DNA from: Streptomyces sp. BV286
Lineage (GTDB): Bacteria > Actinomycetota > Actinomycetes > Streptomycetales > Streptomycetaceae
DNA length: 64,000 nucleotides
Reading direction: 5' to 3'
Assembly (NCBI RefSeq): GCF_019090165.1
Contig: NZ_JAHRIB010000023.1
Coordinates: 62,001 to 126,000, forward strand
In this document: positions 57,788 to 64,000 of the stretch, one piece after another
How positions within the stretch are numbered: the stretch's first letter is position 1
Layout of the letters: each line of letters starts with the position of its first letter
Notes under the pieces: model-generated
The model's input: the letters and a program-made list of their open reading frames with translations, nothing else
Told to the model about the DNA's origin: nothing
The model's database searches: none
Translations under genes and position numbers: made by a program

Positions 57788-59046
57788 GCACCTCGACCGT
57801 CGCCAAGGCGCAGGCGCCGAAGCCCGCCCGGGGCCGCCGCCGTATCTCGTTCCCGGTCCTGCTCCTGCTCATCGCGGGGCTGCTGGTCCTGGTCTCCGCC
57901 GTCCGGCTCATCACCGACGCGAACGGCATCACCTCGACCGGCCAGATGTCCACCGCCCTGCGCCTGGCCGTGCCGATCGGCCTCGCCGGTCTCGGCGGTC
58001 TGTGGGCCGAGCGTGCGGGCGTCGTCAACATCGGCCTCGAAGGCATGATGATCCTCGGCACCTGGTTCGGTGCCTGGGCCGGCTTCCAGTGGGGCCCGTG
58101 GACCGGTGTCGCCTTCGGCATCATCGGCGGCGCGCTCGGCGGCCTGCTGCACGCGGTCGTCACCGTCACCTTCAACGTCAACCACATCGTCTCCGGTGTG
58201 GCCATCAACATCCTGGCCCTCGGCGTCACCCGCTACCTGTCGACCTTCGCCTTCGAGGGCGAGGAGGGCGGCACGTCGAAGCAGTCACCGCCGGTCGACT
58301 CGCTCGGCACCTTCGACATCCCGGGCGTCTCGGACTGGCTCCAGACCCTCAACGGCAAGCACTGGTTCCTGGTCTCCGACCTCGCCGGTCTCGTCGGCGG
58401 TGTCTTCACCGGCCTGTCGCCGCTCACCGTGGTCGCCGTCGCGCTCGTCCCCGTCACCTGGTGGGTGCTGTGGCGCACCTCCTTCGGTCTTCGCCTGCGC
58501 TCCTGCGGCGAGAACCCGGTGGCGGCCGAGTCGCTCGGCGTCAATGTCTACAAGTACAAGTACCTGGCCGTGATCATCTCCGGCGGCTTCGCCGGTCTCG
58601 GCGGTGCCTTCCTGTCGCTGGTCGCCTCCAACATCTACCTGGAGGGCCAGACCGGCGGCCGCGGCTACATCGGTCTCGCCGCGATGATCTTCGGCAACTG
58701 GATGCCCGGCGGACTCGCCCTCGGTGCCGGCCTGTTCGGCTACACCGACAGCCTCAAGCTGCGCGGCGGCGGCACCAACGTCCACGCGCTGCTCCTCCTC
58801 CTGGCGCTGCTGCTGATCATCGGCGCGGCCTACTTCGTATGGAAGAAGCGGTACGTCCAGGCGGCGATCACCACGCTCGTCGGCGTGCTGGTCTTCCTCT
58901 GGTACACCAGCACCAACGAGGTCCCGAACCAGGTCGTCACCGCCACGCCGTACGTCGTCACGCTGCTCGTCCTCGCGCTCTCCGCGCAGCGCCTGCGGAT
59001 GCCGAAGGCGGACGGCATGCCGTACCGGCGGGGGCAAGGAAAGTGA
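57784..59046 (+). CDS. Nucleoside ABC transporter permease 2
   Basis: A 420-residue BPD_transp_2 permease: LGGLWAERAGVVNIGLEGMMILGTWFGAW, VNHIVSGVAINILALGVTRYLST, FGLRLRSCGENPVAAESLGVNV and SGGFAGLGGAFLSLVASNIYLEGQTGGRGYIGLAAMIFGNWMPGG. It is longer than permease 1 because of an extra C-terminal pair of helices. Its stop overlaps the GTG of the cytidine deaminase gene (GTGA), linking transport directly to nucleoside catabolism. Confidence 0.95.
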   Translation: MSTSTVAKAQAPKPARGRRRISFPVLLLLIAGLLVLVSAVRLITDANGITSTGQMSTALRLAVPIGLAGLGGLWAERAGVVNIGLEGMMILGTWFGAWAGFQWGPWTGVAFGIIGGALGGLLHAVVTVTFNVNHIVSGVAINILALGVTRYLSTFAFEGEEGGTSKQSPPVDSLGTFDIPGVSDWLQTLNGKHWFLVSDLAGLVGGVFTGLSPLTVVAVALVPVTWWVLWRTSFGLRLRSCGENPVAAESLGVNVYKYKYLAVIISGGFAGLGGAFLSLVASNIYLEGQTGGRGYIGLAAMIFGNWMPGGLALGAGLFGYTDSLKLRGGGTNVHALLLLLALLLIIGAAYFVWKKRYVQAAITTLVGVLVFLWYTSTNEVPNQVVTATPYVVTLLVLALSAQRLRMPKADGMPYRRGQGK

Positions 59047-59456
59047 CGTCGGGCGGGGCCGGGCCCGCGGCCGTCGACTGGGAGGCCCTGCGGGAGGTGG
59101 CCCGCGAGGCCATGTCCCGCGCGTACGCCCCCTACTCGGGCTACCCGGTCGGTGTCGCGGCCCTGGCCGACGACGGCCGGGTGCTCTCCGGATGCAACGT
59201 GGAGAACGCCTCGTACGGGCTCGGGCTGTGCGCCGAGTGCGGTCTGGTCTCGCAGCTGCAGAACACCGGGGGCGGCCGGCTCACGCACTTCACGTGCGTG
59301 GACGGCCGCGGCGAGATCCTGGTGCCCTGCGGCCGCTGCCGCCAGCTGCTGTACGAGTTCGGGGGACCCGAACTGCTCCTGGAGACCCCGGCCGGGATCG
59401 TGCCGCTCTCCGAGATGCTCCCGCAGGCCTTCGGGCCGGAGCACCTCACCCAGTAA
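59043..59456 (+). CDS. cdd: Cytidine deaminase
   Basis: A 137-residue homotetrameric-type cytidine deaminase converting (deoxy)cytidine to (deoxy)uridine. Zn site: GCNVENASYGLGLCAECGLV, where CAE holds the first Zn ligand and catalytic Glu, and VPCGRCRQLLYEF with the other two Cys. The three-Cys site is typical of the short tetrameric enzymes. AYAPYSGYPVGVAAL is the N-terminal signature. The start codon overlaps the permease stop. A large hairpin separates it from the thymidine phosphorylase gene. Confidence 0.96.
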   Translation: MTSGGAGPAAVDWEALREVAREAMSRAYAPYSGYPVGVAALADDGRVLSGCNVENASYGLGLCAECGLVSQLQNTGGGRLTHFTCVDGRGEILVPCGRCRQLLYEFGGPELLLETPAGIVPLSEMLPQAFGPEHLTQ

Positions 59457-59471
59457 TTCATGTGCGGCCCA

Positions 59472-59508
59472 CCGGCGTCCCGGAGCCCCTGTGGCTCCGG
59501 AACGCCGG
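59472..59508 (+). terminator. Hairpin between cdd and thymidine phosphorylase gene (terminator or attenuator)
   Basis: CCGGCGT plus CCGGAGCC pair with GGCTCCGG plus ACGCCGG (15 bp with one mismatch/bulge step) around a 5-nt loop, 15 bases after the cdd stop and 36 bases before the next start. It may reduce expression of the distal gene. Confidence 0.7.
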
Positions 59509-59543
59509 GAGGGCCGCTGCACTTCGGAAGGGAAGCCATAGTC

Positions 59544-60821
59544 ATGGACGCCATCTCCGTCATCCGCACCAAGCGGGACCGCGGCGAGTTCAGCGACGAG
59601 CAGATCGACTGGGTCATCGACGCGTACACGCGCGGTGAGGTCGCCGACTACCAGATGGCCGCCCTCAACATGGCGATCCTGCTCAACGGCATGAACCGCC
59701 GTGAGATCTCCACCTGGACGGCCGCGATGATCGCCTCCGGCGAGCGCATGGACTTCTCGTCCCTGTCCCGCCCGACGGCCGACAAGCACTCGACGGGCGG
59801 CGTCGGCGACAAGATCACGCTCCCGCTGGCACCGCTCGTGGCGGCCTGCGGCGCGGCCGTCCCGCAGCTCTCCGGCCGGGGCCTCGGCCACACCGGCGGC
59901 ACCCTCGACAAGCTGGAGTCGATCCCCGGCTGGCGCGCGCTCCTGTCGAACGAGGAGATGCTCTCCGTACTGGACGGGGTCGGCGCGGTGATCTGCGCGG
60001 CGGGCGACGGTCTGGCCCCGGCGGACAAGAAGCTGTACGCGCTGCGGGACGTGACCGGCACGGTGGAGGCGATCCCGCTGATCGCCTCGTCCATCATGTC
60101 GAAGAAGATCGCGGAGGGCACGGGCTCGCTCGTCCTGGACGTGAAGGTGGGCACCGGCGCCTTCATGAAGACGATCGAGGACGCGCGCGAACTGGCCTCC
60201 ACGATGGTCGGGCTCGGCACGGACCACGGCGTGCGGACGGTGGCCCTGCTCACGGACATGTCGACCCCGCTCGGCCTGACCGCCGGCAACGCCCTCGAAG
60301 TCCGCGAGTCGGTCGAGGTCCTGGCGGGCGGCGGCCCGGCCGACGTCGTCGAGCTGACCCTCGCGCTGGCCCGCGAGATGCTCGACGCGGCGGGCGTCAA
60401 GGACGCCGACCCGGCGAAGGCGCTGGCCGACGGCTCGGCGATGGACGCCTGGCGCCGCATGATCTCCGCCCAGGGCGGCGACCCGGACGCGCCGCTCCCC
60501 ACCTCCCGCGAACAGCACGTGGTCAGGGCCTCCGCCACGGGCGTCCTGACCCGCCTCGACGCGTACGACATCGGTGTCGCCGCCTGGCGCCTCGGCGCCG
60601 GCCGCGCCCGCAAGGAGGACCCGGTCCAGGCCGCCGCGGGCGTCGAACTCCACGCCAAGCCGGGCGACACGGTGACCGAGGGCCAGCCCCTGCTCACCCT
60701 CCACACGGACACCCCGGAGCGCTTCGAGTACGCCCTTGAGGCCGTCGAGGGCTCGTACGACGTGGCGGCGCCCGGCACGGCCTTCACGGCCGCACCGGTC
60801 GTGCTGGAACGAATCGCCTGA
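59544..60821 (+). CDS. deoA: Thymidine / pyrimidine-nucleoside phosphorylase
   Basis: A 425-residue phosphorylase splitting thymidine or uridine into base and (deoxy)ribose-1-phosphate. Motifs: MAALNMAILLNGMNRREI, DKHSTGGVGDKITLPLAPLVAACGA (phosphate site), SGRGLGHTGGTLDKLESIPG (family signature), SIMSKKIAEGTGSLVLDVKVGTGAFMK. The C-terminal PYNP domain is intact. A GGAAGGGAAG purine run precedes the ATG. Together with the importer and Cdd it completes pyrimidine nucleoside salvage. A strong terminator follows. Confidence 0.96.
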   Translation: MDAISVIRTKRDRGEFSDEQIDWVIDAYTRGEVADYQMAALNMAILLNGMNRREISTWTAAMIASGERMDFSSLSRPTADKHSTGGVGDKITLPLAPLVAACGAAVPQLSGRGLGHTGGTLDKLESIPGWRALLSNEEMLSVLDGVGAVICAAGDGLAPADKKLYALRDVTGTVEAIPLIASSIMSKKIAEGTGSLVLDVKVGTGAFMKTIEDARELASTMVGLGTDHGVRTVALLTDMSTPLGLTAGNALEVRESVEVLAGGGPADVVELTLALAREMLDAAGVKDADPAKALADGSAMDAWRRMISAQGGDPDAPLPTSREQHVVRASATGVLTRLDAYDIGVAAWRLGAGRARKEDPVQAAAGVELHAKPGDTVTEGQPLLTLHTDTPERFEYALEAVEGSYDVAAPGTAFTAAPVVLERIA

Positions 60822-60844
60822 CCTGCGGTCTTCTCCTGCGCGTG

Positions 60845-60876
60845 AACGGGATCGGTGGACGGCCACCGGTCCCGTT
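60845..60876. terminator. Bidirectional terminator
   Basis: A 14-bp stem with one G-T pair and ACGG loop (AACGGGATCGGTGG and its complement) between the convergent deoA and AEC genes. Confidence 0.85.
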
Positions 60877-60911
60877 CGGCGTGCTGCGACTGAGGTGCGC
60901 GGGCGGTCCGC

Positions 60912-61832
60912 TCACCCCAGCAACGCCGCGACCACCACCAGGACCGGCACCGCCAGCATCGTCGACAGCAGGATCGACTCGCGGGCCAGTACCTCCCCGA
61001 CCCGGTAGCGCGAGGCGTACGTGTAGAGGTTCTGCGCGGCCGGCAGGGCCGACGTGACGACCACGTCCAGCAGGGGCGCGCCCCGCAGGCCGAAGACACC
61101 CGCCGCCAGGGACCACGCGGCCAGCGGCTGGCCGACCGACTTCAGGGCGACGGAGAGCAGCACCGGGGCCCGGTCGGCGCCGCGGCCCGGCATCGTGCTG
61201 CCGCACAGCGAGATGCCGAAGGCGAGGAGCACCGCGGGCACCGACATGTTCCCGATCAGGGTCAGCGGGTCCATGACCGGCCCCGGCACGGTCAGACCGG
61301 TCGCCGAGACGGCCACCCCGGAGAGGGAGCCGATGCCGACCGGGTTGCGGACGGGAGTGGTCACCCGCCGCCAGAGGGAGGCCTTCTCGCCCGAGCCCGA
61401 CAGGTCGAGGACCGTCAGGGCGACCGGCGTCATCACGATCTGCTGGAACAGCAGGACCGGTGCCACGAGCGAGGCGTCACCGAGGACGTACACGGCGATG
61501 GGGATACCGAGATTGCCGGCGTTGACATAGCTGGAGCACAGGGCGCCGATCGTCGTGCGGCCCACTCCCCAGCGGCGCACCGCACCGACCGCGACGAAGA
61601 CGCCGGCCACCGCGAACGTGCTGATCGCCGTCACCAGCAGCCGGTTCGACAGGATCACCGACAGATCGGCCTGCGCGAGGGTGGTGAAGAGCAGCGCGGG
61701 CGTGGCGACATGGAACGCGAGCTTGGTCAGTACCTCCCTGCCGTTGTCGCCCAGATAGCCCCTGCGTCCGATCAGGTACCCGACGCCGATGACGACGGCG
61801 ATGACCGCGAAGCCGTTCAGCACCCCCTGCAC
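60912..61832 (-). CDS. AEC-family transporter
   Basis: A 306-residue membrane protein of the auxin-efflux-carrier family with about ten helices: FAVIAVVIGVGYLIGRRGYLG at the N-terminus, SSYVNAGNLGIPIAVYVLGD in the middle and TSALPAAQNLYTYASRY near the C-terminus, the two halves being related. Such carriers move organic acids or amino acids. The GTG at 61832 has GGAGG 4-5 nt upstream, and the frame is open further upstream. It lies divergent from the STAS gene. Confidence 0.87.
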   Translation of the reverse strand: MQGVLNGFAVIAVVIGVGYLIGRRGYLGDNGREVLTKLAFHVATPALLFTTLAQADLSVILSNRLLVTAISTFAVAGVFVAVGAVRRWGVGRTTIGALCSSYVNAGNLGIPIAVYVLGDASLVAPVLLFQQIVMTPVALTVLDLSGSGEKASLWRRVTTPVRNPVGIGSLSGVAVSATGLTVPGPVMDPLTLIGNMSVPAVLLAFGISLCGSTMPGRGADRAPVLLSVALKSVGQPLAAWSLAAGVFGLRGAPLLDVVVTSALPAAQNLYTYASRYRVGEVLARESILLSTMLAVPVLVVVAALLG

Positions 61833-62045
61833 GGCACCTCCCGCGGTCCCCTGGGGTGCCCGGCGAGGAGCAGGCGGCGGTCCGGTATTCGACGTGCGGC
61901 GGGCGCTGGTTCGTGGGGCATACACCTAACCCTCCGGGGTAGGACATGCCCTGGTCAATGTGACCTTCCGCGACGGGGCTTCGCGCTCAGCCACGGATCG
62001 GCGATGAGTTCCGCGCCGCCGCCCGGTCTACCGCACGTGGACGCC

Positions 62046-62390
62046 ATGACACCCGCCGTACTCGTACTGCCCGGCCCCGTCACCCGAGACGAGGTGCCGA
62101 GGCTGTGCGAGGACGTGCGCGCACGCCTGCGGGGCAGCGGAGCCGACGTCGTGGTCTGCGATGTCGCCGGTCTCGGACCACCGGGTCTGACCACCGTCGA
62201 CGCGCTGGCCAGGATGCAGCTCGCCGCCCGTCGAGCCGGGGGGCGGATCAGACTGCGCGATCCGGACCCCGCCCTGCGTGCGCTACTCGGCCTGGTGGGG
62301 ATTCCCTTCGAGGTCGAGGGGCAGCCCGAACAGCGGGAACCACCGCTTCGTGTCGAGGAAGCAGTGGAACCCGGTGATCCGCCCCTCTGA
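62046..62390 (+). CDS. STAS-domain protein (anti-anti-sigma-like)
   Basis: A 114-residue single STAS domain: TPAVLVLPGPVTRDEVPRLCEDVRARL, VVVCDVAGLGPPGLTTVDALARMQLAARRAGGRIRLRDPDPALRALLGLVGIP. The position of the phospho-acceptor Ser in SpoIIAA-type factors is occupied by Pro-Pro-Gly-Leu, so regulation by phosphorylation is unlikely. An in-frame ATG at 62004 would add 14 residues. The last 108 bases are antisense to the end of the sigma factor gene. Function unknown; candidates are a decoy or an Mla-like role. Confidence 0.78.
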   Translation: MTPAVLVLPGPVTRDEVPRLCEDVRARLRGSGADVVVCDVAGLGPPGLTTVDALARMQLAARRAGGRIRLRDPDPALRALLGLVGIPFEVEGQPEQREPPLRVEEAVEPGDPPL

Positions 62391-63290
62391 CGTCTCCAGG
62401 ACCTGCACGGCCCACGCCGTGTAGCCGCCCGTGTCCGGGTCCGGCTTGTACTGGGCGAAGCCCGGCAGGCCGTTCACCGCGACCGGGACCAGGTGGGAGT
62501 TCGCGCAGGGCGCGCCGAGCGTCGTCATGAAGCCCGTGATGTCCTCGGGGCCGGTCAGCCACAGGTCGAACGGCGGCATCGTCATCACGGCGTCCTCGTG
62601 CAGCAGGGCCGTCAGCGCCGTCATGTCGTACCCCTCGAAGGCCGCCACATAGCGCTCCAGGAGCTTCTGCTGCGCCTCGTCGAGCGGGTCGGAGGTGGCG
62701 GCCCGGGCCGCGGCGCCGTCGCTCTCGGCGAGCGTCGCACGGGCCCGCTGGAGCGCGCTGTTCACCGAGGCGACCGTGGTGCCGAGCAGCTCGGCCACCT
62801 CGCTCGCCTTCCACGCGAGGACCTCGCGCAGGATGAGCACGGCCCGCTGCTTGGGCGGCAGCTGCTGCAGGGCGGCCATGAAGGCCAGACGCACCGACTC
62901 CTTGGCCACGGCGGCCTCGGCCGGGTCGCCGACCGTCGGCAGTACGCGGGCGTCCGGCATCGGCTCCAGCCAGGTGTTGTCCGGGCGCGGGGTCAGGGCC
63001 GCCTGCGCGAGAGGGGTCGAGTCCGTCAGGTCCACGGGCCGTGCCCGCTTGTTCCCCGCCGTCAGCATGTCCAGGCAGACGTTCGTCGCGATCCGGTACA
63101 GCCACGAACGCATCGAGGAGCGGCCCTCGAACTTGTCGTAGCTGCGCCAGGCGCGCACCAGCGTGTCCTGGACCGCGTCCTCGGCCTCGAAGGACGAGCC
63201 GAGCATCCGGTAGCAGTACCCCGTCAGCTCGACCCGGTGCTTCTCCAGCCGGACGTCGAGGTCTTCCACCGTCGCCGTGCCGTCACTCAT
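62283..63290 (-). CDS. ECF sigma factor with C-terminal SnoaL-like domain (SigG/SigX5 type)
   Basis: A 335-residue sigma factor. Region 2: GYCYRMLGSSFEAEDAVQDTLVRAWRSYDKFEGRSSMRSWLYRIATNVCLDML. Region 4: LQQLPPKQRAVLILREVLAWKASEVAELLGTTVASVNSALQRAR. A SnoaL_2/NTF2-like domain follows from about residue 205 (LLERYVAAFEGYDMTALTALLHEDAVMTMPPFDLWLTGPEDI). Members such as M. tuberculosis SigG lack a classical anti-sigma factor, and the extra domain may sense a ligand. ATG 63290 is preferred (GGGGTGGG upstream). The tail overlaps the convergent STAS gene. Confidence 0.93.
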   Translation of the reverse strand: MSDGTATVEDLDVRLEKHRVELTGYCYRMLGSSFEAEDAVQDTLVRAWRSYDKFEGRSSMRSWLYRIATNVCLDMLTAGNKRARPVDLTDSTPLAQAALTPRPDNTWLEPMPDARVLPTVGDPAEAAVAKESVRLAFMAALQQLPPKQRAVLILREVLAWKASEVAELLGTTVASVNSALQRARATLAESDGAAARAATSDPLDEAQQKLLERYVAAFEGYDMTALTALLHEDAVMTMPPFDLWLTGPEDITGFMTTLGAPCANSHLVPVAVNGLPGFAQYKPDPDTGGYTAWAVQVLETSEGRITGFHCFLDTKRWFPLFGLPLDLEGNPHQAE

Positions 63291-63398
63291 AGCCAACCCA
63301 CCCCTGCGGCCTGTCCGTCAGTCGGCACCGCCCCATTGCGACGCCGGCACTTCGGAAGCTACCGCAGCCCACTGACAATGGCCCCCCGAGCCGCAAAA

Positions 63399-63435
63399 GG
63401 TGCAGGTCAGGACAGTAACTGTCCTGACCTGCACC
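63399..63435 (-). terminator. Perfect 17-bp hairpin terminator of MFS gene
   Basis: GGTGCAGGTCAGGACAG-TAA-CTGTCCTGACCTGCACC, with TTTT following on the minus strand; it lies 30 bases after the MFS stop and 109 bases before the sigma gene start. Confidence 0.9.
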
Positions 63436-63464
63436 CGTATGTTCGCGAACCGGTCCCCGGTTCG

Positions 63465-64000
63465 TCAGTGGTGGACGGCCACCAGGCGCCGCTGCGCCCG
63501 GGCCGCGTGCGACCCGACCACCGTGATCGCCACGACCCCGATCACGGCGAGCAGGCCGAGTGCCACCGTCCCCGCCCAGCCACCGGAGTGGAAGGCGACC
63601 GCGCCGAGCGTGCCGCCCGCACTGGAGCCCAGGTAGTAGGCGGACTGGTACAGCGCCGAGGCCTGCGCGCGCCCCTCCTTGGCGGTGTGGCTGACCGAGG
63701 AGGACGCGACCGCGTGGCCCGCGAAGAAGCCCGCGGTGATCAGGACCAGGCCGAGCAGCACCATCGGCAGGGAGTCCGCCAGCGAGAGCAGCAGGCCCGA
63801 GGTCGTCGTGCCGCCCGCCAGGTACAGCGCACCGCGCCGGCCGAGACGGCCCACCAGCTTCCCGGCCGTCGACGCCGAGACCGTACCGACCAGGTAGACG
63901 AGGAAGATCGAGCCGATGAGGCCCTGCGGCAGCGAGAACGGCGCTTCGGTGAGGCGGTAGCCGATCACCGTGTAGACGGCGCCGAACACCGTCATGAACA
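63465..64000 (-). CDS. MFS transporter, C-terminal part (5' end beyond window)
   Basis: The visible 178 codons encode the last five or six helices of a major facilitator superfamily exporter: VIGYRLTEAPFSLPQGLIGSIFLVYLVGT, KLVGRLGRRGALYLAGG (the repeat of the A-like loop motif), FFAGHAVASSSVSHTAKEGRAQASALYQSAYYLGSSAGG and two more helices. The RAQASALYQSAYYLGSS portion resembles the YnfM/sugar-type exporter group. The frame continues upstream beyond the window, with ATG 63995 being internal. The substrate cannot be inferred. Confidence 0.9.
   Translation of the reverse strand, partial: FMTVFGAVYTVIGYRLTEAPFSLPQGLIGSIFLVYLVGTVSASTAGKLVGRLGRRGALYLAGGTTTSGLLLSLADSLPMVLLGLVLITAGFFAGHAVASSSVSHTAKEGRAQASALYQSAYYLGSSAGGTLGAVAFHSGGWAGTVALGLLAVIGVVAITVVGSHAARAQRRLVAVHH

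Overview
This is a 64 kb piece of an actinobacterial chromosome, almost certainly Streptomyces. The DNA has very high GC with strong G/C preference at codon third positions. GTG starts are common and many genes overlap by 4 bases (ATGA/GTGA). Characteristic families include the SCO4848-type membrane protein, DUF4328, BldB-free TetR/sigma clutter, a polyKdn-type wall polymer cluster and twin BmpA lipoproteins. From memory (no search was run) the order resembles the S. coelicolor region from trpS2 (about SCO4839) to the SigG-like sigma factor (about SCO4895), so most of the window is conserved core. The accessory-looking parts are 19.5-20.9 kb and some regulator/enzyme pairs. No rRNA, tRNA, CRISPR array, intact IS or prophage was seen.

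Layout. 0-2.2 kb: the end of a secreted-protein gene and an ECF sigma factor with a coupled membrane protein (minus strand). 2.3-4.0 kb: trpS and a 2H phosphoesterase. 4.1-9.3 kb: a divergent set coding DprE2-like and DprE1-like enzymes, a PAP2 phosphatase, a UbiA/DPPR-synthase-like prenyltransferase, a GtrA flippase-like protein and a YihY protein. This is the whole mycobacterial toolkit for making and flipping polyprenyl-phosphoryl-arabinose. 9.2-17.2 kb: a D,D-carboxypeptidase, an SCO4848-type protein, a metallophosphoesterase, a two-component system and a divergent MMPL exporter. 17.2-19.5 kb: a membrane/DCC/TetR operon with two visible operators, and a VOC protein. 19.5-20.9 kb: gene debris, a (CCAGC)7 tract and a Uma2 endonuclease. 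21.1-24.5 kb: sdhCDAB. 24.7-30.2 kb: an OHCU-decarboxylase-like protein, a GH20 hexosaminidase and several small hypotheticals.

30.2-37.6 kb: a large amidase carrying FG-GAP repeats, flanked by two paralogous small proteins, then two tandemly duplicated pairs of ECF sigma factor plus membrane protein. 37.8-41.9 kb: an L,D-transpeptidase lipoprotein, a LysE exporter, and a flavin monooxygenase divergent from a tetracycline-repressor-like TetR. 41.9-50.6 kb: a cell-wall glycopolymer cluster (acyltransferase, polysialyltransferase-like protein, GT2, DUF6716, a CMP-Kdn/sialate synthetase fused to a HAD phosphatase, NeuB without its SAF domain, and another transferase), probably making a polyKdn-like teichulosonic acid. 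51.0-60.8 kb: nucleoside uptake and salvage (M20 amidohydrolase, two BmpA lipoproteins, ABC ATPase, two permeases, cytidine deaminase, thymidine phosphorylase). 60.9-64.0 kb: an AEC transporter, a STAS protein overlapping a SnoaL-type ECF sigma factor tail to tail, and the end of an MFS exporter.

How it fits together. Much of the window concerns the cell envelope: two lipid-linked or nucleotide-activated sugar pathways, a D,D-carboxypeptidase, an L,D-transpeptidase, an amidase, a GH20 enzyme and several envelope-type sigma factors. The most notable sequence-level observations are the polyprenyl-arabinose cassette whose DprE1-like oxidase carries Ala where M. tuberculosis has the benzothiazinone-target Cys; an apparent ATC start codon for the nucleoside ABC ATPase; a duplicated composite promoter in front of the two bmpA genes; perfect palindromic operators at both TetR loci; and repeated TANNNT boxes 6-7 nt before SD-less start codons, which suggest leaderless mRNAs.
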